DNA of 64,000 nucleotides from Macrobrachium rosenbergii (lineage: Eukaryota; Arthropoda; Malacostraca; Decapoda; Palaemonidae), in assembly GCF_040412425.1 (NCBI RefSeq), contig NC_089766.1, positions 51,752,372-51,816,371 of the forward strand. Reading direction: 5' to 3'. Below, piece by piece: positions 44,337 through 54,102 of this stretch. The number at the start of each line of letters is the position of its first letter. Position 1 is the stretch's first letter. The position numbers and the translations under genes are program-made. The notes beneath the pieces were generated by a model. It searched no databases. It saw nothing but the letters and a program-made list of their open reading frames with translations, and had not been told where the DNA came from.

Positions 44337-44519
44337 GGCACCCTTGGAGGAGGGCAAGAGACAGCAAATAACTAAAAAACGGGAAACAACATATGTTGTA
44401 GGATAAACAAAAACCATGGTTCTTACCTGATTGGGCAGAAGACTTCATGGATACTGTCTATGAGTCTGCATGCCTCAAGAGCTTCAGCGAGGAAGTGACC
44501 TATGACTGACAGCCCTTCT

Positions 44520-44662
44520 GGATCATATCAATGGGGAATGACCCACTTACATGACAGAGCCTGTTATGGATCGTGTCAATGGGGATTAACCCACTTACAA
44601 GACAGAGCCTCTACCTGAATCATATCAATGGGGGCTATCCTCTTACATGACAGAGCTAGGTA
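44520..44662. repeat. ~48-bp tandem repeat inside D1, 3 copies
   Basis: GGATCATATCAATGGGGAAT, GACCCACTTACATGACAGAG (44520) repeats at 44568 (GGATCGTGTCAATGGGGATT) and 44617 (GAATCATATCAATGGGGGCT). It lies between ICR and recombinase, corresponding to D7's array at 27449. The stretch 44663-44820 shows nothing else. Confidence 0.85.
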
Positions 44663-44821
44663 ATAATAAAAACTACAAGGAGCTAACAACCAAACCCGAC
44701 CACCTGACCAAGCCTAACCTTGTTAGTGATACGAGATGAAAGAGAGAGTATCTCAACACACCCCTTCCAGCCAACCATAAAAACACAACCACGCATTAAA
44801 AGAAACAACCAACTAGTTAGA

Positions 44822-45900
44822 CTAAAAAGGATTAGCTTCAGCTCCTTGACCCAGGTTTGAATCCGCGGATACGTAAGCTCCTAGAGAGAAGCACTTCTCA
44901 TATGTAACACGAACATCTCTCAAATAATGAGAAGCAAACACTGAGTTACATCTCCAGTACGTAGAGTCCACAATAGACTGAGGGACCAAGACTTGTGGAA
45001 AGCCAGAGAAGTAGCTATGGCTCTCACCTCATGAGCATTCACTCTTAGGAGCTGTAAATGCTCGTCCTTGCAAGAAAGATGAGCCTCCTTGATAACATCT
45101 TTAATGAAGAAAGCCTGGGCGTTCTTAGAAATTGCTCTTGAAGGATCCTTGACAGAGCACCAAAGACTTTCAGTGTTGCCTCTGAGCTGTTTCTTTTCTC
45201 CAGATAACATCTAAGGCTTCTTACTGGACAGAGAGTATGCTCTAGCTCTTGTCCTGAAATATCGGAGAGTCCCTTGACCTCAAAACTCCTAGGCCAAGGT
45301 TTTGGAAGGGTTCTCGTTCTTTGCTAAGAAGAGAGGCTGAAAGGAGCAGATTGCAGAGTCCTTCTTAAAGCCGACAGAACCTTCCAAAGCCTGTAATTCG
45401 CTCAATCTTTTAGCAGATGCAAGAGCAAAAAGAAACAACGATTTCCTGGTTAAATCCCTGAAAGAGGCAGATCGAGGAGGCTCAAATTTATCTGACATTA
45501 AGAATCTTAAGACCACGTCCAAATTCCAGCTGGGAGGTCTAGGGACTTATTTTTAGACGTCTCAAAAAGACCTTATAAGGTCGTGAAGGTCCTTATTTTC
45601 CGAGATGTTAAGACCTCTGTGTCTAAAAACTGAGGAAAGCATGCTTCTATATCCCTTGATGGTAGAAACCGCCAGGTTACACTGTTCCCTTAGATAAAGA
45701 AGGAAATCGCTATCTCCATTACAGAGGTACTGGAAGAGGACACTTTCTGAGCTGGGCACCATCTCCTAAAGACTTCCCACTTCGACTGGTAGAGGCGCAA
45801 GGTAGAGGATCTTCTGGCTCTGGCGATAGCCCTCGCAGCCTTGTGCGAAAAATCCCTTCGCTCTAACCAGTCCTTCGACAGTCTGAAGGCAGTTAGGTTT
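44822..45900 (-). pseudogene. D1 tyrosine recombinase relic
   Basis: C-terminal: RAISKNAQAFFIKDVIKEAH, HxxR as NAHEVRAIATS, then the nucleophile as FASHYLRDVRVTYEKCF near 44915. The frame closes with TAG at 44822. Middle: FRDLTRKSLFLFALASAKRL with the first catalytic position as AKRLSEL (Lys where relatives have Arg). N-terminal: YQSKWEVFRRWC and VSTIKGYRSMLSSVFRHRGL. Frame changes at about 44970, 45240 and 45550. Confidence 0.85.
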
Positions 45901-47900
45901 AGAGCGGGAAGGTTCTTGTGATATCTGTCGAAGTGGGGCTGTTTGAGAAGATCGCTCCTGAGAGGGAGCGACCTGGGAAAGTCTATCATCCATTCCAGTA
46001 CCTCTGTGAACCAGTTGAGGATGGCCAAAAGGAGCGATCAGGGTGAGCTTGGTGCCCTTTGAAGAAGCGAACTTTCTTATCACCTCCCTAGAATCTTGAA
46101 CGGGGAAAAGCATACCCGTCTAGACCTTCCCAATCTAGGAGAAGGCCGTCTATTGCTACTGCTCTGGGGTCCGAGATTGGGGAGCAGTAGTTCTCCAATC
46201 TCTTGTTCCAATGGGTGGCGAAGAGGTCGATATGAGGTCTCCCCCACAGGAACCACAGCCTTTCGCAAACCTCTTGATGTAGAGACCACTCTGTGGGAAG
46301 CACCTGGTCTTTCCTGCTGAGCAGATCCGCCTCACATTCCTTTCTCCTGAACAAATCTGGTGAGGAGAACGATGTTTCTCTCCCCGCCCATAACAGAAGG
46401 CTCCTTGCTGCGATGTACAGGAGAAGGAATGAGTCCCTCCTTGTTTCCTGATATAAGCCAGGGCTGTGGTGTTGTCTGAATTTACAAGGACTACTGATTT
46501 CCCTTGACCAGACGTTCGAATCGGATAAAGAGCTAGATGAATGGCTACCAGCTCTTTCTTGTTGATGTGCCAGGACCTCTGATCTGTTTCCCAGGTGCCT
46601 GACACTTCTTCCGAGCCTAGTGTTGCTCCCCAACCCGACTCGACGCGCCTGAGAACAACACTAGGCGAGGGTTTGGCGGTTGAAGAGGAATTCCTAGACC
46701 CAGTTTTTGGGGTCTAACCACCAACGGAGATGTTCCTTTACTTGATTTGTAATCTGAAAGGAGTCTGACAACTCTTGGGACTTCCGATCCCAAGATTCTT
46801 TCAGGAAGAACTGTAGAGGTCTTAGAGAAAAGATATTTTATGATAAAATAAAGCCTTCCCAGATATAAACGAACTGTTCCAGCGAGCGAGAAATGGTCCC
46901 CAGCAGACTCATCCATTCCTCTGAACATCTGTCTTTCCCTTCTCCCTAGAAAGTCTGTCACCTTTTGAAGGCAGCGTTCCCTTCTTTCCAGGGGGAAACG
47001 GCAAGAAAACCCGAGAATCCATCAGAATCCCCAGGTAGACAATTTCCTGCTGAGGAATCATCTGAGACTTCTCGAGGTTTACAAGAAGTCCTAGAGACTG
47101 AACCAGTTTAATGTATGAGAAAGGTCCTCCAGACAACGGTTTTTTGAATTGGACCGAATCAGCCAATCGTCGAGATACAAGGAAATCCTCACCCTTCCAA
47201 ATGCAACCAGTGAGCTACATTCCTGAGAATGGTCGTGAACACTTGGGGAGCTGTGGAAAGTCCGAAGCACAGAGCCCTGAACTGGAAGGTTCTTCCGCCT
47301 ACCATGAACCTTAGGAACTTCCTGGAGGAGGGATGGATGGGAACGTGGAAGTAAGCATCCTGAAGGTCCAGGGACACCATCCAATCTTCTTAGCGAAGAG
47401 TGACGACAGAACAGAGGACGTCGTCTCCATTGAGAACTTCTTCTTGATGACGAATGAGTTCAGGAGCTCACATCCAAAACCGGTCTCCACCCTCCCGAAG
47501 TTTTTGGCAAAGAAAAAGCAGATTGTAAAACCCCGGGAGTGAAGATCTTGCACCGGTTCTATGGCAGCCTTTGCTAGCATTTGCTCGACGGCTAGCAGAA
47601 GGGCTTGCCTCCGCACAGGATCCTTGTATCTCGCTGATAACTCCTCGGAGTTGTTGTCAAGGAGGCTTCGAGATGAAGGGAATGAGGTAACCCTTCCTCA
47701 AGATAGAGAGGGACCATTCGTCCGCCCCCTTCTGTGCCCAGGCTTCGCGAACTTCAGAAGTCTGGCACCTACTGGCGTCTGGAGGACTTGCTTCTCACTT
47801 GGACTTTCTGGCAGGGAGTCCTGAAGGTCTTGATCTTCTTTCAGGTTTACGCCTCCTGATAGACCTGGATCCTCGAAAGGGCTCCTGATAGGGGCCTTCT
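45900..47900 (-). pseudogene. D1 RT-RNase H-methyltransferase-like pol relic
   Basis: RT (47616-46617): VEQMLAKAAIEPVQDLHSRG, MVSLDLQDAYFHVPIHPSSR, FQFRALCFGLSTAPQVFT and the box ISLYLDDWLIRS near 47170. RNase H (46605-46400): LGSEE..., VLVNSDNTTALAYIRKQ. Post-RH: CGDLISTSSPP / GGRPHIDLFATHWNKRL and DGYAFPRSRF, where the PPF box is replaced by PRS. A 22-bp insertion with the terminal core (46831-46852) shifts the RT frame. Confidence 0.87.
46829..46852. repeat. 22-bp terminal-core scar within D1 RT
   Basis: AGATATTTTATGATAAAATA is in the codons between VRLGRL- and -LRPLQFFL, where D2, D4 and D6 have none. It matches the DIRS outer core TTTTTATGATAAAATAAAG and adds 22 bp relative to D4 (45 vs 23 bp between matching flanks), shifting the frame. 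Confidence 0.7.
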
Positions 47901-50230
47901 CCTTCTTAGTAAAAGGGAGCAGCAGGTCTCATCCTATTTTTAGACGACTGGGCTAGCAGATCCTGAGAAGCTTTCTCAGACAAAGAACGAGAGACCTCTC
48001 CTTAACAGTCTCTTGAGGGAAAAGATGGTTTGACAGAGGAGCAAACAAGAGGAAGACCTCTGGAGAGGAGAAACCGATTTGGAGAGGAAAGCACTGAAGA
48101 CTGATCTCTTCTTAAGCAGGCCAGTGCCGAACAGGGAAGCGATCTCCATAGAGCCGTCCTTAACAGCCTTGTCCAGGCAAGACAACACACTGCTGAGGTC
48201 CTCCATACTGACCTGAAGTCCTCTTCAAGACTCCTCTTAGCTAAGGCCCCAAGAGACCAGTCCATAAAGTTAAAAACTTCTAGAACGCGGAAAAGGCCCT
48301 TGAGGAAATGATCCAATTCACAAAGTCCCCAAGAAGCCTTGGCGAATTAAGCGAGAGTCTTCTGGAAGAATCCACCAGCGAAGAAAAGTCTGAGCCAGCT
48401 GATGAGGGGAGGGCTAACCCCACAGGTTCCTTAGTCTCATACCACATTCCCGCTCTGCCCGAAAGCCTAGAGGGAGGCAAGGAGAAGACAGTCTTGCTTG
48501 CATCCTTCTTGAAGAGAGCCACTCTCCGAAGCCCTTTAAAGCGCTTTCTTCATGGAGAGATCGTCGGTCGCATCTTAACAAAGAGGAAGATCTTTGAGGC
48601 CTTGGTGCTCAAAAGCATGGAGCCAGGAGAAGGAGGAGAAGCAGGCTTGAGGGATTCTCCATACTCCTGAACCAGCAAAGCTGTCAACCTCTTATAATCT
48701 GAAACGTTGATATCCTTGGGGGATTCGTCCTCCGATAAAACTTCCAGGCCTGCAGGAGGAGGAGAACGTTTGGAAGCAGAAGGGCACTTGCCAGAAGAAG
48801 AGCGCCTAGAAGGAGAGGAGCCTTTGTCCACTGAAGAACGACGATCCGGAGAAAAGCGCCTGCTAGATGACTGGCGCCTGACGGGAGAAGAGGCTCGAAC
48901 GGTAGAGAGAGCCCTTGCTGGGAGAGGGGCGCCTACCAGAAGGGAGGAGGCTGGGGAGGAGCTCCCGAGTCTAAGAACGAGACTGACGAGAAGAGCGTTT
49001 CACTGGGAGAAAGCATCTCCAACAGGAGAAGACCGACGCGGCAGCGAGGGCGCGGCGCCTGGGAGGAGGCGCTATCCGCGTCCGACGAAGAGCGCCCAGA
49101 GAGAAGCGCCTACAGGAGAGGAGCGCCTACAAGGAGGAGCGCGCCTACAAGGAGAGGAGCCTTCAACGAGGAGAGGAGAGTGAAGGAGAGGAGCCTGCTG
49201 CTGGAGGGGCGCTTAACAGGAGAAGAACGCTTCACAGAAGATGACTTGCTGGGAGAAAAGTGTCTCTTGGAGGACTTGATCGGAAGAGAGGCATCCTTCC
49301 TACGAGAAGAGCTCTTTGATAAAGAGCCAGCAAGAGCAGCGAGCTGAGCCTGGAGGCCCACCAGGATCTGCTTGGTGGACTCCTGACCACCAGAAGAAGA
49401 GGAGGGAGATCTTCGAGTTCTCTTCTTTGCAACGGAGAACCCTCTGGGAAGCGCTCAGGGCTAGAGTCCAATGCGTCTCCTCTAGGAGCCTTCCAAGTCC
49501 TCTTCAGGGCGCGACTCCTCAGCCGAACTCCAATCATGCTTGGGTGAAGAAGAAGCAGAAGAAGAGAAACACTTCTTCAAGATCCCTTTTCTATGGCGAT
49601 CTAAGGCAGCCTGGGACGCGTCAACAGGCGCTGCCGAAGGGACGCCTGACCGTTGGGAGCGCTCTTCATCCCCCTTGCGGCTGTCGACATTCCTCCTCCA
49701 CTGGGTCTGGGAGTTTGGAAGAGGTCTAGGCCTAGGAGCGATGCGGAGCCGGTCAGACGCCCCTCCACTACACTGGGGACACTACACACATCACTATCAC
49801 TTCTCACTTTCTTTTCCTCCAAAGCACGCATCTGCAACTGCATCTTCGGATCGTGGCCTTCATTGCAGCCATCTCCGGACGAATCCACAGGTTCGACGAA
49901 GGGTGAAGGAGCTGAAACAACAGGAGTGACAGGAGAATCTGGAAGAGTGTTAGGTTCTAATTCTACCTCCTTAGAAAGAGACCTACTTGAGCTTCTAGAA
50001 GAAGCCTTCCTAACTCTATCCTTCTCCAACTTGCGTACATAAGAGTTCAAAGCTTTCCATTCCAGATCAGTGAGATTCTCGCATTCAACACAAGTGTTCT
50101 CAATCGAAGAGCAATCATTCCCCTACACCTCGACACACAGTATGAGGATCTACCGAAGCTTTGGTAGTCTCACCTTACAATCAGACCTAACACACACACG
50201 AAACACTGGTGCAACACTCTGATCAGACAT
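47900..50230 (-). pseudogene. D1 gag-like ORF1 relic
   Basis: N-terminus near 50230-50040 has a Cys-rich start (SDCKVRLP, then DPH, CVECENLTDLEW) and then RKLEKDRVRKASSRSSSRSL. The middle is Ser/Arg/Lys-rich (SRRKDASLPIKSSKRHFSPS; SPSRRSSSGKCPSASKRSPP) from many copies of a GGAGAGGAGCGCC-like DNA word at 48830-49200. The conserved part DYKRLTALLVQEYGESLKPA, SPPSPGSMLL is at 48690-48600; helices with LEVFNFMDWSLGALAKRSLE at 48260-48190. Several frameshifts. Confidence 0.75.
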
Positions 50231-50397
50231 TCTTACAGAAAATCCAAAGCCAAAATCAAAATCAATCCACAAAAGTGTATGCCAAGCCAAAGATCCAATA
50301 CGTCACCAAAGGCCAGTCCAAAATAATCCTCAGCAAGCGAAAAATGAAAATCAAAGCAGGAGGAACCAACAACAGATGTTGCCGGAACCAGCGACAG

Positions 50398-50584
50398 AGA
50401 AAATCTGATTAGAAAACGGAATGGTTCCTATTCCCGCCACCCAGCGGCGGGTATGGTAGATCACCTGACCTACCTGTCGCGTGTGCCGCGAAATTTGAAT
50501 TTCTGTCGGGAACGTCGGAGACTATAGCTAAGTATATATCTGACGGGTAAGTTGCATGTACAAAACGTTATTTTATCATAAAAA
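50398..50584 (-). repeat. D1 5' ITR
   Basis: GAGAAAATCTGATTAGAAAA, CGGAATGGTTCCTATTCCCG and on to TGACGGGTAAGTTGCATGTA, CAAAACGTTATTTTATCATA. Inverse of 44011-44195. It differs at its tip (GTTGCATG against ATG) in just the way the ICR's second half does. Confidence 0.9.
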
Positions 50585-50645
50585 TGTCATTTTCACTTAT
50601 ACAACTTTACCCGGTAGTTACATATAGCTGATTGGCACCTTGAGG
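50585..50645. repeat. right half of D2's ICR
   Basis: GTCATTTTCACTTATACAAC, TTTACCCGGTAGTTACATAT, AGCTGATTGGCACCTTGAGG. The first part is the inverse of D2's 5' ITR tip (GGGTAAGTTGTATAAGTGAA at 56726-56745). The partner left half stands at 43950-44010, on the other side of D1. Confidence 0.85.
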
Positions 50646-51026
50646 AGGTGGGACACTGGCAACTAATAAAATCATTCTTGGAATTATCTACTTGCAACAA
50701 GTTAGACATAGGTTCCTTACCTTTAAAGGTAGCTGACTCAGTGGTTACTGCCTCTGTAGTCTGCTGGCCTTTATATTGTGCCGAGAGGATATAAGGGATC
50801 CGTGTGTCGGACACAATAAAAACAGTACCTGCCAGAGAGAACATGGCTGCGCACGGACAAGTCTGATGCCCTTGATCAGGCGCAGTACAACGAACAACAA
50901 AACGAGGGATCACCTAACATTACCATAAAACCAAATACCAAAGATTAAAACTGGAAGATACTACACACCATGTATCTGCAGACAACCTTAAAAACAACAA
51001 CCCCAACACCAAGGTGAAAATGTTAG

Positions 51027-52150
51027 TTAAGGAGCGGACTCCTTTTCACCCTCCCCCAACACCGTGTCAGTCGCAATAAAGGGCCCCAGCGCACTGCACT
51101 TTTCGAAAACAGTTTGCACGTCCACTAAATAATGCGATGCAAACACTGACTTGCATCTCCAAAAGGTGGACTTAACCAAGTCCTTCACAGATAAGTTTCT
51201 GCAGGCTACAGAAGTCGAAACTGCTCTAATCTCGTGCGCTTTTACCTTAAGAATACTCATCTCTGAGTCAACACAATGCTCATGAGCTTCTTTTATCAGG
51301 CTTCTCAAAAAGAAGGAAAGGGCATTCTTAGAGAGAGGCCTAGAAGGATCTCTAACCGAGCACCAGAGGTGGTCATTGGGACCTCTGAGCTTCTTCGTTC
51401 TCTGAACATAGAACTTGAGAGCTCTCACAGGGCAGAGGTACCTCTCGGGTTCTTCGGGACCGACCAATTGGGAAAGGTCCTTAATTTCAAACTCTCTTGG
51501 CCAAGGTCTTGACGGGTCTTCGTTCTTGGCTAAGAAACCAAGAGAGACATACATACTGCCTTCCCCTTAGCAAAGCCTACTCTTTTATCAATTGCATGTA
51601 GCTCACTTACTCTCTCTGGCTGAGCCAGAGCTACCAAAAAAAGAGTCTTTTCGTGAGATCCTTCAAGGAGATGTTCGCCATCGGTTCAAAGGATTGAGAC
51701 CGTAACCATCTCAGCACTACGTCAAGATTCCACGCCACTGGTCTCTTCTGGTCTCTCTTTGACGTATTAAACGATCTAATCAGATCTGAAAGGTCTTGAT
51801 TCAAAGACACTTCAAGACCCCTATGTTGAAAGACTGAAGCCAACATGGCTCTATACCCTTTAATAGTAGGCACAGCAAGCTTTTTCTCTCTGTGGAGGAA
51901 CAAGAGAAAATCGGCCATCTGGGCTATAGACGTCGAAGAAGAAGACACGCCTTCCTTCGACACCAGGACCTAAACTGTGTCCACTTAGCCTGGTAAACAT
52001 TGTCAGAGGATTCTCTTCTTGGCTTCGCGATAGCTTCCGAAGCCTCTCTTGAAAAGCCTCTCTTTCTGATGAGTCTCCTGACAGTCTGCAGGCGACAAGA
52101 TGAAGAGCGGACAAGTTTTGGTGGAACCTCTGAAAGTGCAGCTGTCTGAG
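51027..52150 (-). pseudogene. D2 tyrosine recombinase relic
   Basis: The C-terminal frame 51554-51027 is the cleanest copy: RPLSKNALSFFLRSLIKEAH, HxxR as KAHEIRAVSTSVACRNLSV, and the nucleophile as SVFASHYLVDVQTVFEKC, closing GEGEKESAP. The N-terminal half (51963-51631) has ADFLLFLHREKKLAVPTIKG and NLDVVLRWLRSQSFEPMANI. The first catalytic Arg region (about 51600) is in another frame. Frame breaks are near 51560-51640 and 51960. Confidence 0.88.
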
Positions 52151-54102
52151 TAAATCTGGTCTCTCTGGCAGAAGTCTCGGAAAGTCTGACAGGAGGTTTA
52201 GAAGGTCCAGGAACCACTCCTGGACGGCCAGAATGGAGCCACCAGAGTCATCCTTACGTTCCGATGGCTTGAGAACTTCGAGATGACTTGCCGCAGGATC
52301 TTGAACGGGAGAAAGGCATAAAGATCCAGGTCTGACCAGTCCATGAACATTGCATCCACGAAAACCGCTTTGCTGTCTGGAACTGGAGAGCAGTAAAGGG
52401 GCAGCCGAAGTCGTTTTTTGTCGGTTGCAAAGAGATCTATGAGCGGACGTCCCCATACCTTCCAAAGCTCCTCGCAAACTAGGGGATGTAAAGTCCACTC
52501 GTTGGACAGGACCTGGTTCTTTCTGCTGAGAAGGTCCGCTGCTACATTTTTCTCCCCTTGAATGAATCTCGTTACTAGTCTGGTCCCGATCTCCTCCGCC
52601 CAAACTAGAAGCTCCCTCGAGGTCTCGTAGAGGGACCACGAGTGAGTGCCCCCTGTTTCGAATGTATGCCAGAGCGGTCGTGTTGTCCGCCTGGACCAAG
52701 ACACATTTGCCTTCCACTTCTTGTTGAAAAGCCAACAGGGCTAAGTGAACCGCTTTTAGTTCCTTTCGATTTATATGCCAGTTTCTCTCTTCTCTTTGCC
52801 ACTGGCCCCGAAACTTCTTTTGTCCCCATAGTCGCTCCCCAGCCCTTGTCCGAGGCGTCGGAAAAAAGAGTTAGGTCTGGGTTCGGAAGCTGAAGAGGAA
52901 GCCCTTGTGTCAGCCTTCCTTCTGACCTCCACCAACAGAGGCACTCCTTTATCTTTTCCGAAATGGCGAAGGTGAAGGAGTCCGGGAACTGTTTCCTGGG
53001 CCACTTCTCCTGCAGGTAAAACTGCAGTGGTCTCAGGTTCAAGCGCCCCAGTCTTACAAACTTCTCCACTGAAGTTAAGGTTCCCATGAGGCTCATCCAC
53101 TCGTTCATGGAACAAATCTTCCTCTGCAGAAAGTCGTCGATCTTCTGCAGGCATGAGGCTATCCGTTGGTTGGACAGAAAAGCCTGAAAAGTCTGAGAGT
53201 CCAGACTCACTCCCAAATAGACAATCTGCTGACTGGGAGTAAGGCAAGACTTCTTCTCGTTGATAATGAGGCCTAGAGACTTTGCCAATTGAAGAGTCTT
53301 TGATAGGTCCTCCAAACAGCTCTCCCTCGAAGCAGCTTTGAGCAGCCAATCGTCGAGGTACATGGAAACCGAATTCCTTCCAGGTGAAGTGTCTGGCTAC
53401 TGATAAAGGACCCTTGTGAAAACTTGCGGGGCTGTCGACAGACCGAAGCAGAGGAACAGAACTGATACACCTGTCCTCGAAGACAAACCTCAGGAACTTC
53501 CTTGAATCTGGGTGTATTGGGACGTGAAAGTAAGCGTCTTGGAGGTCTATAGAAACCATCCAATCCCCTGATGTAAAGACGCCAAGACCGACTGAGTTGT
53601 TTCCATGGAGAATTTTGTCTTCTGAACAAAGACATTCAAGCGCACTCACGTCCAGGACGGGTCTCCATCCCCTGATGCTTTCGTAACCAGGAACAGACGA
53701 TTGTAGAAACCTGGAGATAGAGGGGCATGAAGCAGTTCTATCGCTTCCTTCTCCAGCATGGCTCGGACTTCTGAGCGAAGGGCGTCTAGTTTCATGGAGT
53801 TGTTGTGAGTACGCCTGTAAAGAAACTGGAGCCTCCACTAAAGGAGGTTTGGAAAGGAAGGGGATGGCATATCCTTCCTTTAAAACTTGGATCATCCAAG
53901 GGTCTGCCGAGATCTGTTGCCACTCTTGCCAGAACCTTTGCAGTCTGGCTCCTACAGCTGAATGGAGGACAAAAGGTTCATTTCTTCTCTGGGGCCGTCG
54001 AGGTTCTAGGCGTGGCTTTGCCTTTTCCTCTGGCCCTGCCAAAAACACGTTTAGAGGATCTTCCTTTATACTGTCCATACGTGACAGCAGGAGACGAAAC
54101 AC
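52150..54102 (-). pseudogene. D2 RT-RNase H-methyltransferase-like pol, near-complete
   Basis: Pol opens at 54102 in a different frame from gag and overlaps it by about 125 bp (gag ends at 53978). RT: DWMVSIDLQDAYFHVPIHPD, SRKFLRF and MYLDDWLLKAASRE (53360). RNase H: DLTLFSDASDKGWGATM and VLVQADNTTALAYIRNRG. Then RPLIDLFATDKKRLRLPLYC, LDLYAFLPFKILRQVI and LVAPFWPSRSG. In the methyltransferase-like box the first Pro is lost (FLPF instead of FPPF). Only a few frame breaks, near 53650, 53380, 52750 and 52650. Confidence 0.88.

Larger units (their letters stand above)
44011..50584 (-). mobile_element. D1: DIRS-type element inside D2's ICR
   Basis: The youngest-looking full-length copy (about 6.57 kb): 3' ITR 44011-44195, ICR 44236-44336, minisatellite, YR 44822-45900, pol 45900-47900, gag to 50230, 5' ITR 50398-50584. 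The ITRs agree almost base for base as inverted copies (GATCACCTGACCTACCTGTC, GCCGCCGCTGGGTGG region). Both outer ends sit in the TTTTATGATAAAA/TTTTATCATAAAA core. Confidence 0.92.
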
